Source: Climacium dendroides
Lineage: Eukaryota > Streptophyta > Bryopsida > Hypnales > Climaciaceae
Length of the DNA: 64,000 nt
Direction of reading: 5' to 3'
NCBI GenBank assembly: GCA_950106755.1
Contig: OX467087.1
Coordinates: 23,564,047 to 23,628,046, forward strand
The position numbers and the translations under genes are program-made. Under the pieces are notes generated by a model that worked only from the letters and a program-made list of their open reading frames with translations, was not told the origin of the DNA and made no database searches. The first letter of the stretch is position 1. Each line of letters begins with the position of its first letter. Shown in pieces: positions 43,901 to 54,759 of the stretch.

Positions 43901-45795
43901 GTGCCCCAAGTCGAAGTCGACCACTTTCAGAAGGGGATTTTCCCATCATGGTGGATCTCCCGTTAACGATCGAGGCGGCTTGGAGAGGCGAAGGTGGGTC
44001 TATTGATGCTTCAATTGTTGAGGCTCCTGTTGCTGCTCCGAGCGGCGAGGAAGCGGAGGTGAGTGACCTTACAGCGATAACTAAGTCAACAAGCCAGCAG
44101 CAGGAAGATGAAGTTGGGGCAACAACTGGAGACCCTGATTTATATGTGAGATCTCTTTTTGAAGATAAAGGTGGTGGTACAACTCCGTCGAAAATCAAAG
44201 AGTCATCCTTCGGAGGTACGTCTCCCTTGCAAGAGGTTGGTTTGGCAGTGAGTAGTAGGCCTTCATCTCCCTTGAAAGACAAGGAGGGCGTCGATTTGGA
44301 GGTCAGTAGACCTGCATCTCCCTTGGAAGATACTTCTCTGGTGGTGAGTCGACCTCCATCTCCCTTCAAGGACAAAGAAGAGTCTGAAGAGGCGGCAGGG
44401 GTCTCAGCGTCATTGAGCACCTTCAACAAGGGCTCCAGAAGTCCTTCCAGAGTATTGCAAAGTGCGTCGAGCGTCCACACGTCTACCTACAGTCGTAGTA
44501 ATTCCACCGTTCCCAAGGTCCAGCAATTTTTCCTCCAAGGAGTTGCCAGAGTTCGCCTGCCGGCAGGTGTTAATGGTGCTGTTATTGCAGTTTATGAGGA
44601 TGAGCCCACGAGTGTGATCGCGTATGTTCTCACGTCAGTTGAGTACCAGAATCAACTTCAAGATCCAGGTGTCCAAGAAAACACTGGCGACGAGGGTGCG
44701 GGTTCGGCCGTGGAGGATGGGACTACCGCGGTTGACATGCTGGATGAGGGATTTAGGAGTACAACTCCTCCATTAGAGCGGCCACCCACTCCAAGGGCAA
44801 AGTGCCAGGTGGGCAAAGCGCTGACCTCCCCAACTCCCCTCACTGTGAAGGTGCGGTTCACAGACTACTACAGCGACATTGCCAAGACGGAATACCAAGT
44901 GCTTTGTTACTACACCAGGCAGTTCATTGCACTTCGCCACCAGTGCTGTGGGGGCGAGATGGAGTATATTCGGTCTTTGAGTCGATGCAAGACATGGGGC
45001 GCCCAGGGCGGGAAGAGCAAGGCCTACTTTGCCAAGACCCTCGATGACCGCTTCATTGTGAAACAAGTTTCCAGCACGGAGAAATACTCTTTTCTGGAGT
45101 TTGCCCCTCAATACTTCAAGCACCTATGGGAGACCATGAGCTCAGGGAGTCCCACCTGCCTGGCCAAGATTCTGGGGTTCTACACCGTCACTGTGAGGAA
45201 AGGAGGGAAAGGAGAGAAAGAGATGGACATGATGGTGATGGAGAATCTGGTCTATGGGAAGAACATCAGTCGCATGTATGATTTGAAAGGCTCCTTGCGG
45301 TCTCGCTACAACCCAGACGCCAGAGGCACACTGCTCGACCAGAACCTGCTGGAGGATATGCCGACCAGTCCTATTTTCATGACCAACCATTCGAAGCTTC
45401 TGCTGGAGCGAGCGGTGTACAACGACACCAGTTTCCTGGCGAAGGTGCACGTCATGGACTACTCCCTGCTGGCGGTGGTGTTGGAGGACCGTCAAGAGCT
45501 AGTGATAGGAATCATTGATTACATTCGGCAGTATACGTGGGACAAGCATCTGGAGACGTGGGTGAAAGCGTCAGGCATCCTGGGAGGCTCCAAGCACATC
45601 ACCCCAACTGTGGTCTCTCCCAAGGAATACAAGAAGCGCTTTAGAAAGGCGATCTCCAGCTATTTTGTCGTCGTTCCCGAGTCCGAGGCCCCGCCCCTTC
45701 TTAGTGTATGCAGTCCTTCGTTGCCACCTTCGAATTCTTCACCTTCTTTGCCATCAGATGACAGCCAGCAATCGAGGGAGGACAGCAGCAGCTAG
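40963..45795 (+). CDS. FAB1/PIKfyve-like PtdIns3P 5-kinase without FYVE domain
   Basis: Predicted 1,610-residue kinase making PtdIns(3,5)P2 from PtdIns3P on endosomal and vacuolar membranes. Domain order: acidic N-terminus (E/D run about 128-136); TCP-1/Cpn60-like chaperonin domain about 219-430 (NPRLLLLGGALEYQR, HPNVLLVEKTVA); Cys-rich CCR region about 545-700 with CPRC at 570-573 and FFGIGNTVACLMY; variable Ser/Pro-rich linker with three SRP-x-SP repeats (1098-1134); C-terminal PIPK domain about 1290-1580. In the kinase, K1367 (FIVKQV), DLKGS (1440-1444), MDYSLL with D1499, and IIDYIRQYTWDKHLE (from 1517) are all present, so it should be active. No FYVE finger is encoded, as in plant FAB1C/FAB1D. 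The coding sequence is a single exon, unusual for this family. Start chosen at the first in-frame ATG. Confidence 0.93.
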   Translation: MSEEEEEVVKIEDRGGQDPEYEIYGGRGVQMADPEHLSAETQERPQERAQEPWFPSLSRSSTQSLENLEKAYEEVSKTEKIFKPQALSSKLESFKDVEGIWFNKDVWVIPPADTDDEVLGSSLVDDDDEDEDEEGGWRQHSSSARTSSDYLQSRTRLRAKMESDFLLVVKNLLQEEGIPEGEDGDPNSWPQIVSNLALQAANYVKPNTSKGGGMDPGEYVKVKCIASGKCADSTLVKGIVCHKNVQNRRMTSKFRNPRLLLLGGALEYQRSQNQLSSLTGLPQQETDYLAATVARIDALHPNVLLVEKTVAGIAQETLLSKAVSLVLKVKRPLLNRIARCTGANVISSVDNFEAAKVGQCEQFEIKRFEEELNPGGGSGSTKKNTKYLMFFEGCPRPLGCTILLQGSSTEELKRVKKAVQLTVSYAYHLSLETSFLADEGASLPPNPLQCIPSSKRSSLDSTITTVPGFTPPPSRAPSHGRNNIQAEDGMLPRGSSSSLDTQQFTEFTEDEFPPSTPDHESIVISVSSRTMSKGNVCEKPQLKRIKYYGPSDKPIGIFLKDFLGNTVSRCPRCDEPMEDHEHRYAHSRGCLTLYSKVLKGSTLPGEKEGKIWMWHRCLRCPRPDSIPPSTRRVPLSEGAQNISFGKLLQRYFSDQAAVTVTACGHQVYRDCLRFFGIGNTVACLMYNPIKLLSVLVPPPQIEFNIPSSQAWLKAEAQNVVFVGVNLFTTATEQLRGLSDKIASLGPLYSSKALELRGQLAELEILLQKEKEGFEEQLQMAAPLKEGMSEPIADILALNKLRRHLALVYNDWDDRAKKLYLNMSQIQNTASTFIPSSFSEAVTGAVSSPEEPSSGEPSAGGPLAHAVPLESESGAGSPKSVDCALDQLSIEDPPVALVNTTSDALMAIIEGHHSPAEQGVEVSDTSSHSIAAEGAVSDENLGESEGDRSDDFLSKSLALDRQISNPLPLSSTIGSVSSEMSAPSRSRPLSEGDFPIMVDLPLTIEAAWRGEGGSIDASIVEAPVAAPSGEEAEVSDLTAITKSTSQQQEDEVGATTGDPDLYVRSLFEDKGGGTTPSKIKESSFGGTSPLQEVGLAVSSRPSSPLKDKEGVDLEVSRPASPLEDTSLVVSRPPSPFKDKEESEEAAGVSASLSTFNKGSRSPSRVLQSASSVHTSTYSRSNSTVPKVQQFFLQGVARVRLPAGVNGAVIAVYEDEPTSVIAYVLTSVEYQNQLQDPGVQENTGDEGAGSAVEDGTTAVDMLDEGFRSTTPPLERPPTPRAKCQVGKALTSPTPLTVKVRFTDYYSDIAKTEYQVLCYYTRQFIALRHQCCGGEMEYIRSLSRCKTWGAQGGKSKAYFAKTLDDRFIVKQVSSTEKYSFLEFAPQYFKHLWETMSSGSPTCLAKILGFYTVTVRKGGKGEKEMDMMVMENLVYGKNISRMYDLKGSLRSRYNPDARGTLLDQNLLEDMPTSPIFMTNHSKLLLERAVYNDTSFLAKVHVMDYSLLAVVLEDRQELVIGIIDYIRQYTWDKHLETWVKASGILGGSKHITPTVVSPKEYKKRFRKAISSYFVVVPESEAPPLLSVCSPSLPPSNSSPSLPSDDSQQSREDSSS

Positions 45796-46361
45796 TTTCA
45801 TCCACTAGTGGGGACAGAAGAGGCAGGTGCCATCTGCAGCCCTTCTGAACCATTTCGATTTGAGTTCTATACATTTATATTCGACTCCAATAGAGCGATG
45901 CGCATGCATTCATACTTTGCTATTTCGCAGGGTGATGTGTGAGTGTTTGATTGGTTTACTACTTCCTTCTACTGTTTGCTGTTTTCGCGTATTTGGAGCT
46001 TGCCTGCCCACCGGTTTGTTTCTGCATGCCCTTCGACGTTTTTAATTTCACTTGAAGATCGTAATTGTTAAACCAAGCGTGAACCAGTTCCGTCAAAATC
46101 TATGGAGACCAATAGATCTTCATCATAGAATGCCAATCTAAGACTCTTCAAAATCTCTTATCCTAGACCACTCCACCAACGTATTATCTTGGAGAGTCCT
46201 ACAACGAAAAGGGGGCGTCACAGTTCGTTTTTACGAAAACTAGGTTTTGGCCTTCATTCTTTCAACTGAAAGAGAACTCACAGCTCTTCGTTTTACAAAT
46301 ACGAGGTTTTGGCCTTACTTTGACCGAGGAGGCCGCCTTTCAAGTAGAATTCACAGGGCTC
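45796..46361 (+). other. 3' flank of FAB1-like gene
   Basis: Near-balanced composition continues to about 46.35 kb and probably includes the 3' untranslated region. A diverged repeat containing CGTTTTACGAAA/TACGAGGTTTTGGCCTT occurs at about 46228 and 46283. No coding sequence is recognised. Confidence 0.45.
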
Positions 46362-47211
46362 TTTAACCCCTAAATGATGGACCTATGACCGCTAATTTCA
46401 AGCCTCACTGTCATCAGTCAGTTTGTTGCCATTTTGCAACAAGATATGTATGAAAAATGTATGAAAAAAATTTAATTTATTTTTCAGAGATGAAACAAAA
46501 TGTCTTCTTTGTTGCACCAAAATTTTAGATTTTTTTGTAAATAATTGATTTTTTTGTGAATTTTTGTAGATATAATGAAGAAAAATCATATCAAATAGAA
46601 AATTATTAAGAAAAAAAATCTGAAATGTGCATATTATAGTGATGAACAACATGGTGTAAACTCATTTTCCGTGTCATTCTATAATTAGAACGTAGTAGAC
46701 ATTGAAAATACATCCAAAGTTCAAACTGCAATAAAAAATTCATTATTTTGAATTTTTTCAAAATTCAAAATGGAGTAGAAACTAGAGTGAATGAAATTGA
46801 TTTTGTTAGTTGGGCTTAAATTCAAAAAATATCATTTCAGATTTTCAGATGTAAGGAGCAAATTTCAGATTTTCAGATGTAAGGAGAAATTTCAGATTTA
46901 AAGTAAGGAGCAACAACTTTCTAAAATACACTAAAATAGCATATTTTGTGATCCATTTTTTGTAGTAACTTCTCATTTATGTGAAGACAAACAATAGCAT
47001 AACTCTAAAGTCAGCTAGATTATCTTCATAACCCAACATGGAAGGTTAACAAGAAAGAAGTGGATGAAAAATTGCTTCCCCAAAAGCCACAAAATGGAAA
47101 AGATAATCCAACATGGAAGGTTAACAAGAAAGAAGTGGATGAAAAATTGCTTCCCAAAAAGCCACAAAATGGAAAAGCCACAAAATGGCCTCGTCGTCAT
47201 TTCTGGGTTAA
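46362..47211 (+). mobile_element. TTTAACCC element, full-length copy 3
   Basis: The copy starts TTTAACCCCTAAATGATGGA and ends GGGTTAA. It matches 9783-10233 very closely in its left half and 29414-30159 over its full length. It is longer than copy 2 because of internal duplications (about 46840-46900 and 47035-47184). No protein is encoded. Confidence 0.75.
47035..47184 (+). repeat. 75-bp tandem duplication inside a TTTAACCC element
   Basis: Units starting AACATGGAAGGTTAACAAGA at 47035 and 47110 are nearly identical over 75 bp, with one base gained or lost in a C/A run. The duplication is recent and lies at the right end of the element. Confidence 0.85.
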
Positions 47212-47251
47212 AACTTGGGTTTTCTCAAAATCCTCCCTTGGTGGGTTGATT

Positions 47252-47601
47252 TAAGGTAGGTACACCCAAATTCGCCACTTTTTGCTACTAAGCTTGTTTT
47301 CTATTTACTGAGCCTATTTTCTATTATTAGATTGATCAAATTTTCATATGTTCTTGTTGGCAAGTGAAAGGAGGTTCCAATGCACCAGAGAATGTGGCAT
47401 TTGGATGTTGTATGCAAAAGTTATTAAAGAATAAAGTTTGGTTCTGGAAGCGTTTCTTCCACATAGGTACATAACTGATTTTGGAGATGTACATATAGTA
47501 TAGATGTTTCTTCCACATAGGTACATAATTGATTTTGGAGATTTATATATAGTATAGATGGTGATTTAAGGTCACTGACACATTTGGGTGTACCTACCTT
47601 A
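47252..47601. mobile_element. MITE-like element, 350 bp, with 20-bp terminal inverted repeats
   Basis: TAAGGTAGGTACACCCAAAT at 47252-47271 is exactly mirrored at 47582-47601. The interior is non-coding and includes a 54-bp tandem duplication starting at 47453 and 47507 (TTTCTTCCACATAGGTACAT). No certain target duplication flanks it, so the superfamily is unassigned. Confidence 0.75.
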
Positions 47602-48082
47602 GGCAAAACTAGATTTTCTCTCAAAACAACTCTTTCACCCACTAATCTATCTTGTACATTTGATGGAATTGAATATTTTTTCAAAAAGTTCATGGTCTAG
47701 TTTTAGAAATGCTTTTTTTGGGGGGGTTACAATCTTGATTGATGGATAAGGTAGAGGTATATATAACAGATAATTTAAGGGTAACTTAAGGATAACCTAT
47801 GAATAGTTGCACTTCTCTCCTACATAGAGAGATCCTCTCTAGAAGACCTCCCCTTTTCTTGCAAAATAAATTCCGAGGATTCGGACGCAAAATGTCTATC
47901 TTGATCATAGCCTAGCCTGAAAGCCCTCTGCACCAGTATATTATGAATTCGGTATATGATAGTATGTAAATAACATTGTTTCGCAATTGATATAGTAAAC
48001 TACAATTAAAGAATTATGAGGCTAAATAAGGGTCCTTTAAATGTTGACAAGGACATTTTTGGTCCAATGGATGACAGAGAGA

Positions 48083-48475
48083 ATCCATTGGGATAGAAAC
48101 ACAATTAGAGAGAATCCATTGGAATAGAAATGCAACTATCCATTGGGATAGAAACACAACTAGAGAGAATCCATTGGAATAGAAATGCAACTATTAATTG
48201 GGATAGAAACACAACTAAAGAGAATCCATTGGGAGATTCATTGGAATAGAAATGCAACTATTAATTGGGATAGAAACACAACTAAAGAGAATCCATTGGG
48301 AGATTCATTGGAATAGAAATGCAACTATTAATTGGGATAGAAACACAACTAAAGAGAATCCATTGGGAGAATCCATTGGAATAGAAATGCAACTATTCAT
48401 CTTCAGAATTTGTAGTGAGAATCCATTGGGAGAATCCATTGAGATAGAAATGCAACTATTCATCTTTAGAGTTTT
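48083..48475 (+). repeat. Tandem array with 67-bp higher-order unit
   Basis: Short modules GAGAATCCATTGGGA, GGAATAGAAATGCAACTATT and GGGATAGAAACACAACTA alternate. The phrase CTATTAATTG starts at 48191, 48258 and 48325, giving a 67-bp period in the core; shorter (about 56-bp) units flank it. It is non-coding. Confidence 0.8.
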
Positions 48476-48593
48476 GTAGTTCGTAGTTTGACTTCCAATG
48501 AGGTATTCATCAATTTGACTTCCAATGAGGTATTCATCTTCGGAATTTTGTTGTGAAAAAAAGCAAGAAAAACGGGAGGTCTTCTCCGATAGT

Positions 48594-48840
48594 TTATAGT
48601 TTGAGTTGTGGTTTTGTAATTTTTAAGCAATTTCCACGGTCACCAATCTATCCTTTAAGGGTTAAGCATTTTGTTATAGTTTGACTTGTGGTTTTGTAAT
48701 TTTTTAAGCAATTTCCACGGTCACCAATCCATCCTTTAAAGATTAAGCATTTCACACTAGGGAATTCTAATTGAGGAATTTTAATTGGCATCTTAAGCAT
48801 TTTGCACTAAGGAATTCTAACTAGGGAATTTTAATTGGCA
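48594..48840 (+). repeat. Two consecutive tandem duplications
   Basis: A unit of about 80 bp containing TTGTGGTTTTGTAATTTTT, then AAGCAATTTCCACGGTCACC, occurs at about 48594 and 48676. It is followed by a ~65-bp unit with AAGCATTT, GGAATTCTAA and TTTTAATTGGCAT occurring at about 48744 and 48795. Confidence 0.7.
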
Positions 48841-49025
48841 TTTCATTCTAATTGGAGAATTTTAATTAACTAGGGAATTTTGGAATTTTAAAGGACATAG
48901 GTAATTCATTGAGAGATTGAGCTCAATGTGTGTGGAAATAAGAATGAGGAAGATTGCAAATGAATGAATGAATGTGGATTTTTCATGCAAACCCATTTCG
49001 ATCTCATAGACTCACCTATTATAGT

Positions 49026-49160
49026 TAGCTTTGAAACTTCTTCCTAATCAACGAGGGAAGAGAGATAAATTAGCTTTGAAACTTCTTTCTAATCAAGAAA
49101 AAAAGAGAGATAAATTAGCTTTGAAACTTCTTTCTAATCAAGAAAAGCAGAGAGATGAAT
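49026..49160 (+). repeat. 45-bp tandem repeat, 3 copies
   Basis: Units starting TAGCTTTGAAACTTCTTCC or -TTTC begin at 49026, 49071 and 49116, each ending in AGAGAGATAAAT or AGAGAGATGAAT. There are no length changes. Confidence 0.9.
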
Positions 49161-49978
49161 GGATGAGAATGTACAAACAATAAATCTTTTTCAATGAATA
49201 ATAAATCCAAATGTTATTCACAATAGGTCACCCTATAAAAACATCATAGGGAGCTATCCCAAATAGGTACCTCTATCTTAATACTCTTTGCCACTATCCT
49301 CTTTTCCATTTAATCTAAAGAAAAAAAAAGCTAGTTAGGTAGCTAGGAATTAATGTCATGTGGTGGTCAAACTTCTTTAGCACAATTTAATAATAATGTC
49401 CTTGCTTTGAGCCAATATTTTTGAGCCTTCTATGATATTTTAAGGATCATATGTCCTTTGGGACATCATTTAAGGTATGATTTATAGTATTCTTTAAATC
49501 AAAGTCCAAAATCAAGTTTTTTAAATGGATTTTTTTTGGTCTATTATTTAGAATAACACTTGTAGTATTCTTTAAATCACAATTGAAATCAAAATTTACA
49601 ATAGATTTATGTTTCATCTTTTACTCTATAATATCCTACATTGATCAAAATCATAGATAAATATTGCAATACCTATAATTAACATCACCCAAGTAATTAG
49701 TCATATTAACATCAACCAATTTATCACATTAAATATTTTGTTCATGATCTATTAATAAACTATCCATTGTTTTGTGTTTGTTGTATATATATGGTTTGAG
49801 TAAACTATGAATTTTCAAAGTACTGAAAATAGTTGTACACTTGTGTTTAGAATCGTTCTTAGGTTCTTATGAATAAAGTCTAGGCATTTTTAATAAGAAT
49901 TTATAGGAGTTAGTCTAGATAGAAGGTACAAGTACTAAGTGCTTGGACCTAAGTGTAATCTCCCATAATATCCTTAAG

Positions 49979-50099
49979 CCTTTGAAAATGTGAATATCAC
50001 CTTTGAAAATGTGAATATCACCTTTGAAAATGTGAATATCACCTTTGAAAATGTGAATATCACCTTTGAAAATGTGAATATCACCTTTGAAAATTGGAA
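49979..50099 (+). repeat. 21-bp minisatellite, five perfect copies plus a partial
   Basis: A 21-bp unit made of CCTTTGAAAATG followed by TGAATATCA starts at 49979, 50000, 50021, 50042 and 50063 without change, then degenerates at 50084. Because 21 is divisible by three it gives a repetitive open frame on the minus strand. That frame has no recognised domain. Confidence 0.95.
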
Positions 50100-53000
50100 T
50101 TAAAGTAAGTACATGTAAAAGCAACAAAATAAGCATTTGAGCATTTAGCCTAAGATTAACTAGTAGGAAGCCTATTGCAACCATTTGGTAATTGCTTATA
50201 GTTCCACTTATAAGATTTACAAATTATTTTTTGCAATTGAACGGCAATTCAAGGAATATTTACATGTCTTATAGTTAGTTCATTTTTGAAAAAAGAAAGA
50301 TACATTATAGGTAGTCAAAACAAAATCCCGTTGTGAACCCTTATTAGAGGAAGACTATTCTTACCCTTTTCGATGCTAATTTGACTCTCTCAATTTTCTA
50401 AATAGTTCCATCAACAATCCAAAAGCATCCTTGAAATTGTAGAACAACAAATGAACATTTTGTCATGTCTACATGTCAAAAGGTTCATTTGTTGTCTTGC
50501 TCCTTGCTAGGCCATTCTTAATGTGTCCCAAGATATGAATTTTGATTAGTTACGATATGAAAGTAGCAAATATACAATGGACCTAATATGGAATTGAGTG
50601 ACATTCAAAAGCAATTAGCATTGGTGAGGAGTAGTATCTCTACTAAGTGCTTGGAAATCAATGGAAGTTCTGTACCATGTCACCAAGTGACATGCCATAT
50701 ATCATGTGTGGAGTGTGTGTTAGTAGTCCCCGGGATTGGGACTTAGCAATATAAGTTGTAGATGCGTGGCATATGCAATGTTAATTAGTTGTGATTCAAG
50801 TGATATTGAAAGTGAAGTGTGATAAGTTCATTAAGCTATAAAAAGCCTTTAGAAGTTGTTCGGAGTTATAAAATATTATTAGGATCACAACAATCTCCTT
50901 GAGCATCTTCATTATATAATTCAAGGTTGGAAAATGTCATAAGGGGCACACCAATTACAAGCAATAATTTGCTTGCTTGTAGCCAATTGCAGAATACCAC
51001 ATTCTAATCTTGGCCATTACGATTTATTGATATGCATGTGGATAAAAAATCTATCCACTATAGTATACAATATTTCAAGAAATCTAATTCACTCAAAAAA
51101 TTGTTATATGAAAAAGAAAGAATTGTCAACACAATTTTGATATATTATATTGCAAGTACTATAGAGTACTATTTATAAAAATCAATTCCCAAATTTTAAA
51201 TCAAATATAGCCTTCTTCGTATTTAATCCAATTTATTAAGTTATAATAAGTTGTTTTTAGCTAATACAAAAGTTGCAAAGAAATTAAAATCCTTTGAAGT
51301 CTCAGGATGCACTCCCCCTTTTTTTTATATTAGCATGCGAACAAAACTTTGGACCCCTATATATTTTTTGAATTTTAAATAAAATTAAATGAAAAAATAT
51401 GAATAGATTTTTCTACTTTGAGAGTTTATATTTTGAATTATTGATATTTTTATTTGTTAATAATAATTAGTTAAAAAAATTTAAGTAAAAAGATACATTG
51501 TAGAACTGAAAAATAATTTTCACACTTCTATATTATATAAGAAAAATTTGTCTAAAAAATGAACAAAAAATTGCTAAAAATAACTTTCTATTGAAAGTTC
51601 ATTTTGAATTGAATATTGATGCAATGGTCATCTAAATGTGTTCTTTAAAAATATTTGAGTTAAAAAAAATGTCATTTTAGTGCATTTTTAACTTCTTCTA
51701 GAAATCATTTCATATTTTATTTGAGTTTGAAATTTTGGGAGTGGAATCCTATAGTCATTAGTTAACAGTGCTCAAAATTTGAAGTTAAAATTATAGTTTA
51801 TTAAAAACCACTTGTTCACACATGGTTTGTTGTAGTAGAACTAAGTGTCCCCCAGGTTTGAAGTTCACAAAATAAAAATTTCATAAATTTTTTGAATTAT
51901 ATTGATTGAATGATATGCTTTTGATTGAAATGTGACCCTAAATACGTTCATTATTTATAATTCACTCCAAATTTTTTTAAAGATTTAAGAATTGTACAAG
52001 GCATCTCTTTTTTATTTTTCATATTTTTTAAATATTATTGGAGTGAATTTTGAGAATCAAGAATATTTAGTTTAAAATTTTTATTAATGATATTTCATTT
52101 AAAGCTAATATAAAAAATATTAAAATTTCAGGATAAGATCCAAAAAAATATTTTTATTTTTTTAAAATAAGAATTTAGTAAACTTAGTACTAGAAAAAAA
52201 AATTATTTTTTCATTTTAATTTGAGTAAATTTAAATTTAAAGAATACTATGTATCATACGTGAAGGTATGATTTGGCACTAAATTGCTGAAATTGAATTT
52301 CCACGTTAGACTCTCAAGGGATTTGCATCTCCTTAAACTATTTATATGATGACATACGGTACTTTTTGCAAAAATTGACTTAATTTCTATTGAATCTGAC
52401 CTTTGTATAGGGTACTCTTCATATGAGAATTTTCTAAAACATTTAATATGGAAGAATGCATCGGAATTAAAATATAAATAGAAAGATGTACATTTTGAAT
52501 GTTGGATTGTCTTTGGGGTTTTAAAAGGTCTAAGTTGCTTTAAAGTTTTTAAAATTCAATTCTATGCATAATTTACTCTTTGTATTGCAAAATATCATTT
52601 TTTTTTCATTTTTCATTTAGTTAATATGGAGAATTAAAAAAAAAATACTGAGAGCTAATGTATAATCACAGAATTCATTTTTAATATAAGGTTTTTGCAT
52701 TCCATTATTCACATTGTCAACTTAGACAAAATTTCCACTAAAAAATGTTCTTATATATCAATATGATGTTTTTATGAGTACCATGTTGGGATGATTTATA
52801 AGGCTCAATAATTTTTCAATTTTTTCTTGAGCAAACTTCTATTCTATGTTGAAACTAAAAATTGATTTTGTAAGTTTTCTTAAGTCAAAATTTTCTTGGC
52901 CAAGTTGTACAATACTTTCACTTCTATTTATAGTAGGGTAGCTTTGTTTTGTTGGCAAACTATAAATAATTAGAAAATTCAAGTCTAATTATTAAAAGTA

Positions 53001-53280
53001 GTATTTCCACAAAAATCAGAAAGTTGCCTTCACCACTTTCATGAGCCTCTCCCCAAAATTTTACCAATCAATTATTTTGATTATCTCCATACAAGTATTG
53101 CACACTTGTATGCAAAATCCAAAAATTTCTTTCATCGATTTTTATACATGGAAGTGTCCTCTAAAAGAGATAAGAGCATATTGGTACTCAAATTGATTAT
53201 ATTTAAAAAAAAATTAAATTCTTGAAATGAAAAAAAAACCAGAAAAAAAAATTATTATTTTTTTGATGTGGTAGTCACTC
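50100..53280. other. AT-rich intergenic region, nothing recognised
   Basis: No open frame with a recognisable domain, RNA gene or structured repeat was found in this stretch. Confidence 0.5.
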
Positions 53281-53305
53281 AACCATATTAGCAAACTGCC
53301 ATGTC

Positions 53306-53348
53306 GTATTCTCAGCAGTTCCCACAGCGTGGGAATTGCTGGGAATAC
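53306..53348. repeat. 43-bp hairpin
   Basis: GTATTCTCAGCAGTTCCCAC and GTGGGAATTGCTGGGAATAC are inverted with a 3-bp loop and two or three mismatches. The hairpin lies about 250 bp before the GC-rich upstream region of the KH gene. It is probably a small fold-back remnant; the stem is too short for a typical plant microRNA precursor. Confidence 0.7.
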
Positions 53349-53499
53349 GCAGCCCTCCGTTGCGCAGGGAAATCATCTAATGCATGATTTTTTGCCAATT
53401 AGCTATAGCCAAATAATGTTGGCTATTTTTTGTAAAGGAGATTTTCATCTAGGGTGGTCAAAATAGCCAAATTATTGTTGTATTTTGAGACCTATAACC

Positions 53500-54759
53500 A
53501 CATTTTACCTGAGTATCTCCTAGTTTTCAGATAGATATCACCAAGTATCACCCAAGTATCCCATGAGTATTGAAGAAACAATTGGCTCTTTCTCCAAATT
53601 GAAAAAAACAAAACACTGCAACGAACTGAAAGCGAAGGCCAGCAAAAGAGAAAAGATTCCCAAGCCCAGACCCGCAACCACCGCCTGTCTTCCTGTCCTT
53701 GCTTCCCCCAACCCTAATTTGTTCCTCTCCACCCGAGTAATCTGCAGCTTCCGCAGCAGCAGCTTTCGCCATCGCTGCCTCGCCCCCCCGTTCGCTCACA
53801 CCTCGCATTTCCTTGGTCACTCCACCTCACGACGGAGTTAACTTAACTTATTTTCAGCCAACTGTCTGCTCTTCCTTCCAACTTGGTCCGCTCTCTCGCT
53901 CTCTCTCACTCTCGGTTGCTTTTTCTCTTTCCACTTAGCTGCAAGCTTTTCTCAGGGTTTGTCTTATGACGGAGTTTCGCATTGGAGCTGCTTGGATTTT
54001 GGTGCGTGGAGACTTTGAAATCAGTTTTTCATGCCCAGCATTGGAATTTCTTTTTGAAGCAAGACAATTATTTTTTCTACCCGTGCTTGAGAAGGTTTGC
54101 TGGAGATTATGTAGTTGCAGTGGTTGACGCGAGGTTCATTTGCTTTTAATTAGGGTGTGGGCGGGTGGTCTGAGTGTGTGTAAGGGTGAGTATTGACGTT
54201 CTAATGGTTCTGGCGGGCTACCGAAGGAGTGTGATTGGTATATGATACGAGTTGAACTTTATCTGAACACGGAATTGGAGTCCCCTTCGACGTCGGGGCT
54301 GTAGTGTCCGAGTTGTGAATTTATTGTTGGCAACTTTGTTAGCCCACTTTTTTCCCCTTTTTCTTTTTCTTTGCGGAAGGCGGCCAATGTGTTTTTATCT
54401 TCGTAAGGGACTCCGTGGCGGAAAAGTTGATTGTTTTTATGCGAATTGAGTTATGGAGCCTTGGGAGTGGCGAGGGATGTTGTTTTTTGTAATTCCGAGG
54501 ATATAGTATGAAAGAAGCACAAGATTACGGAAACATGTCCATGCTCTCTTCACCTAACGCGCGCTTGCGTCTCCTACAGATGTGGGCTCCAGTGAGGTTA
54601 TGTTTTGATTGTCTGAGTATTCTTTTCCTTGATGTGCAGTTCTCAGTTTTGGGAGCTTAAGGCTCTCCTGCATCGGTTGGGTTGGGCGTGCGACGTTCGG
54701 AGCTTTTTCTTTCACAACACAGTCAGGGTATCCAATTGGCTGGGAGACAGAGGCGAGGA
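53500..54759 (+). promoter_or_regulatory. Promoter, leader and likely leader intron of the KH-domain gene
   Basis: Composition rises from about 53.6 kb. A CT-rich tract (CTCTCTCGCTCTCTCTCACTC, centred on 53905) resembles the pyrimidine patches near plant transcription starts. A pyrimidine-rich stretch ending GATGTGCAG at 54639 looks like a 3' splice site, so the coding exon probably begins at 54640 after a leader intron. The transcription start is not fixed. Confidence 0.5.

Noticed and set aside
49915..50184. Minus-strand frame with repeated IFKGDIH heptads
   Set aside because: It is produced by the perfect 21-bp minisatellite. There is no start context, domain or splice support.
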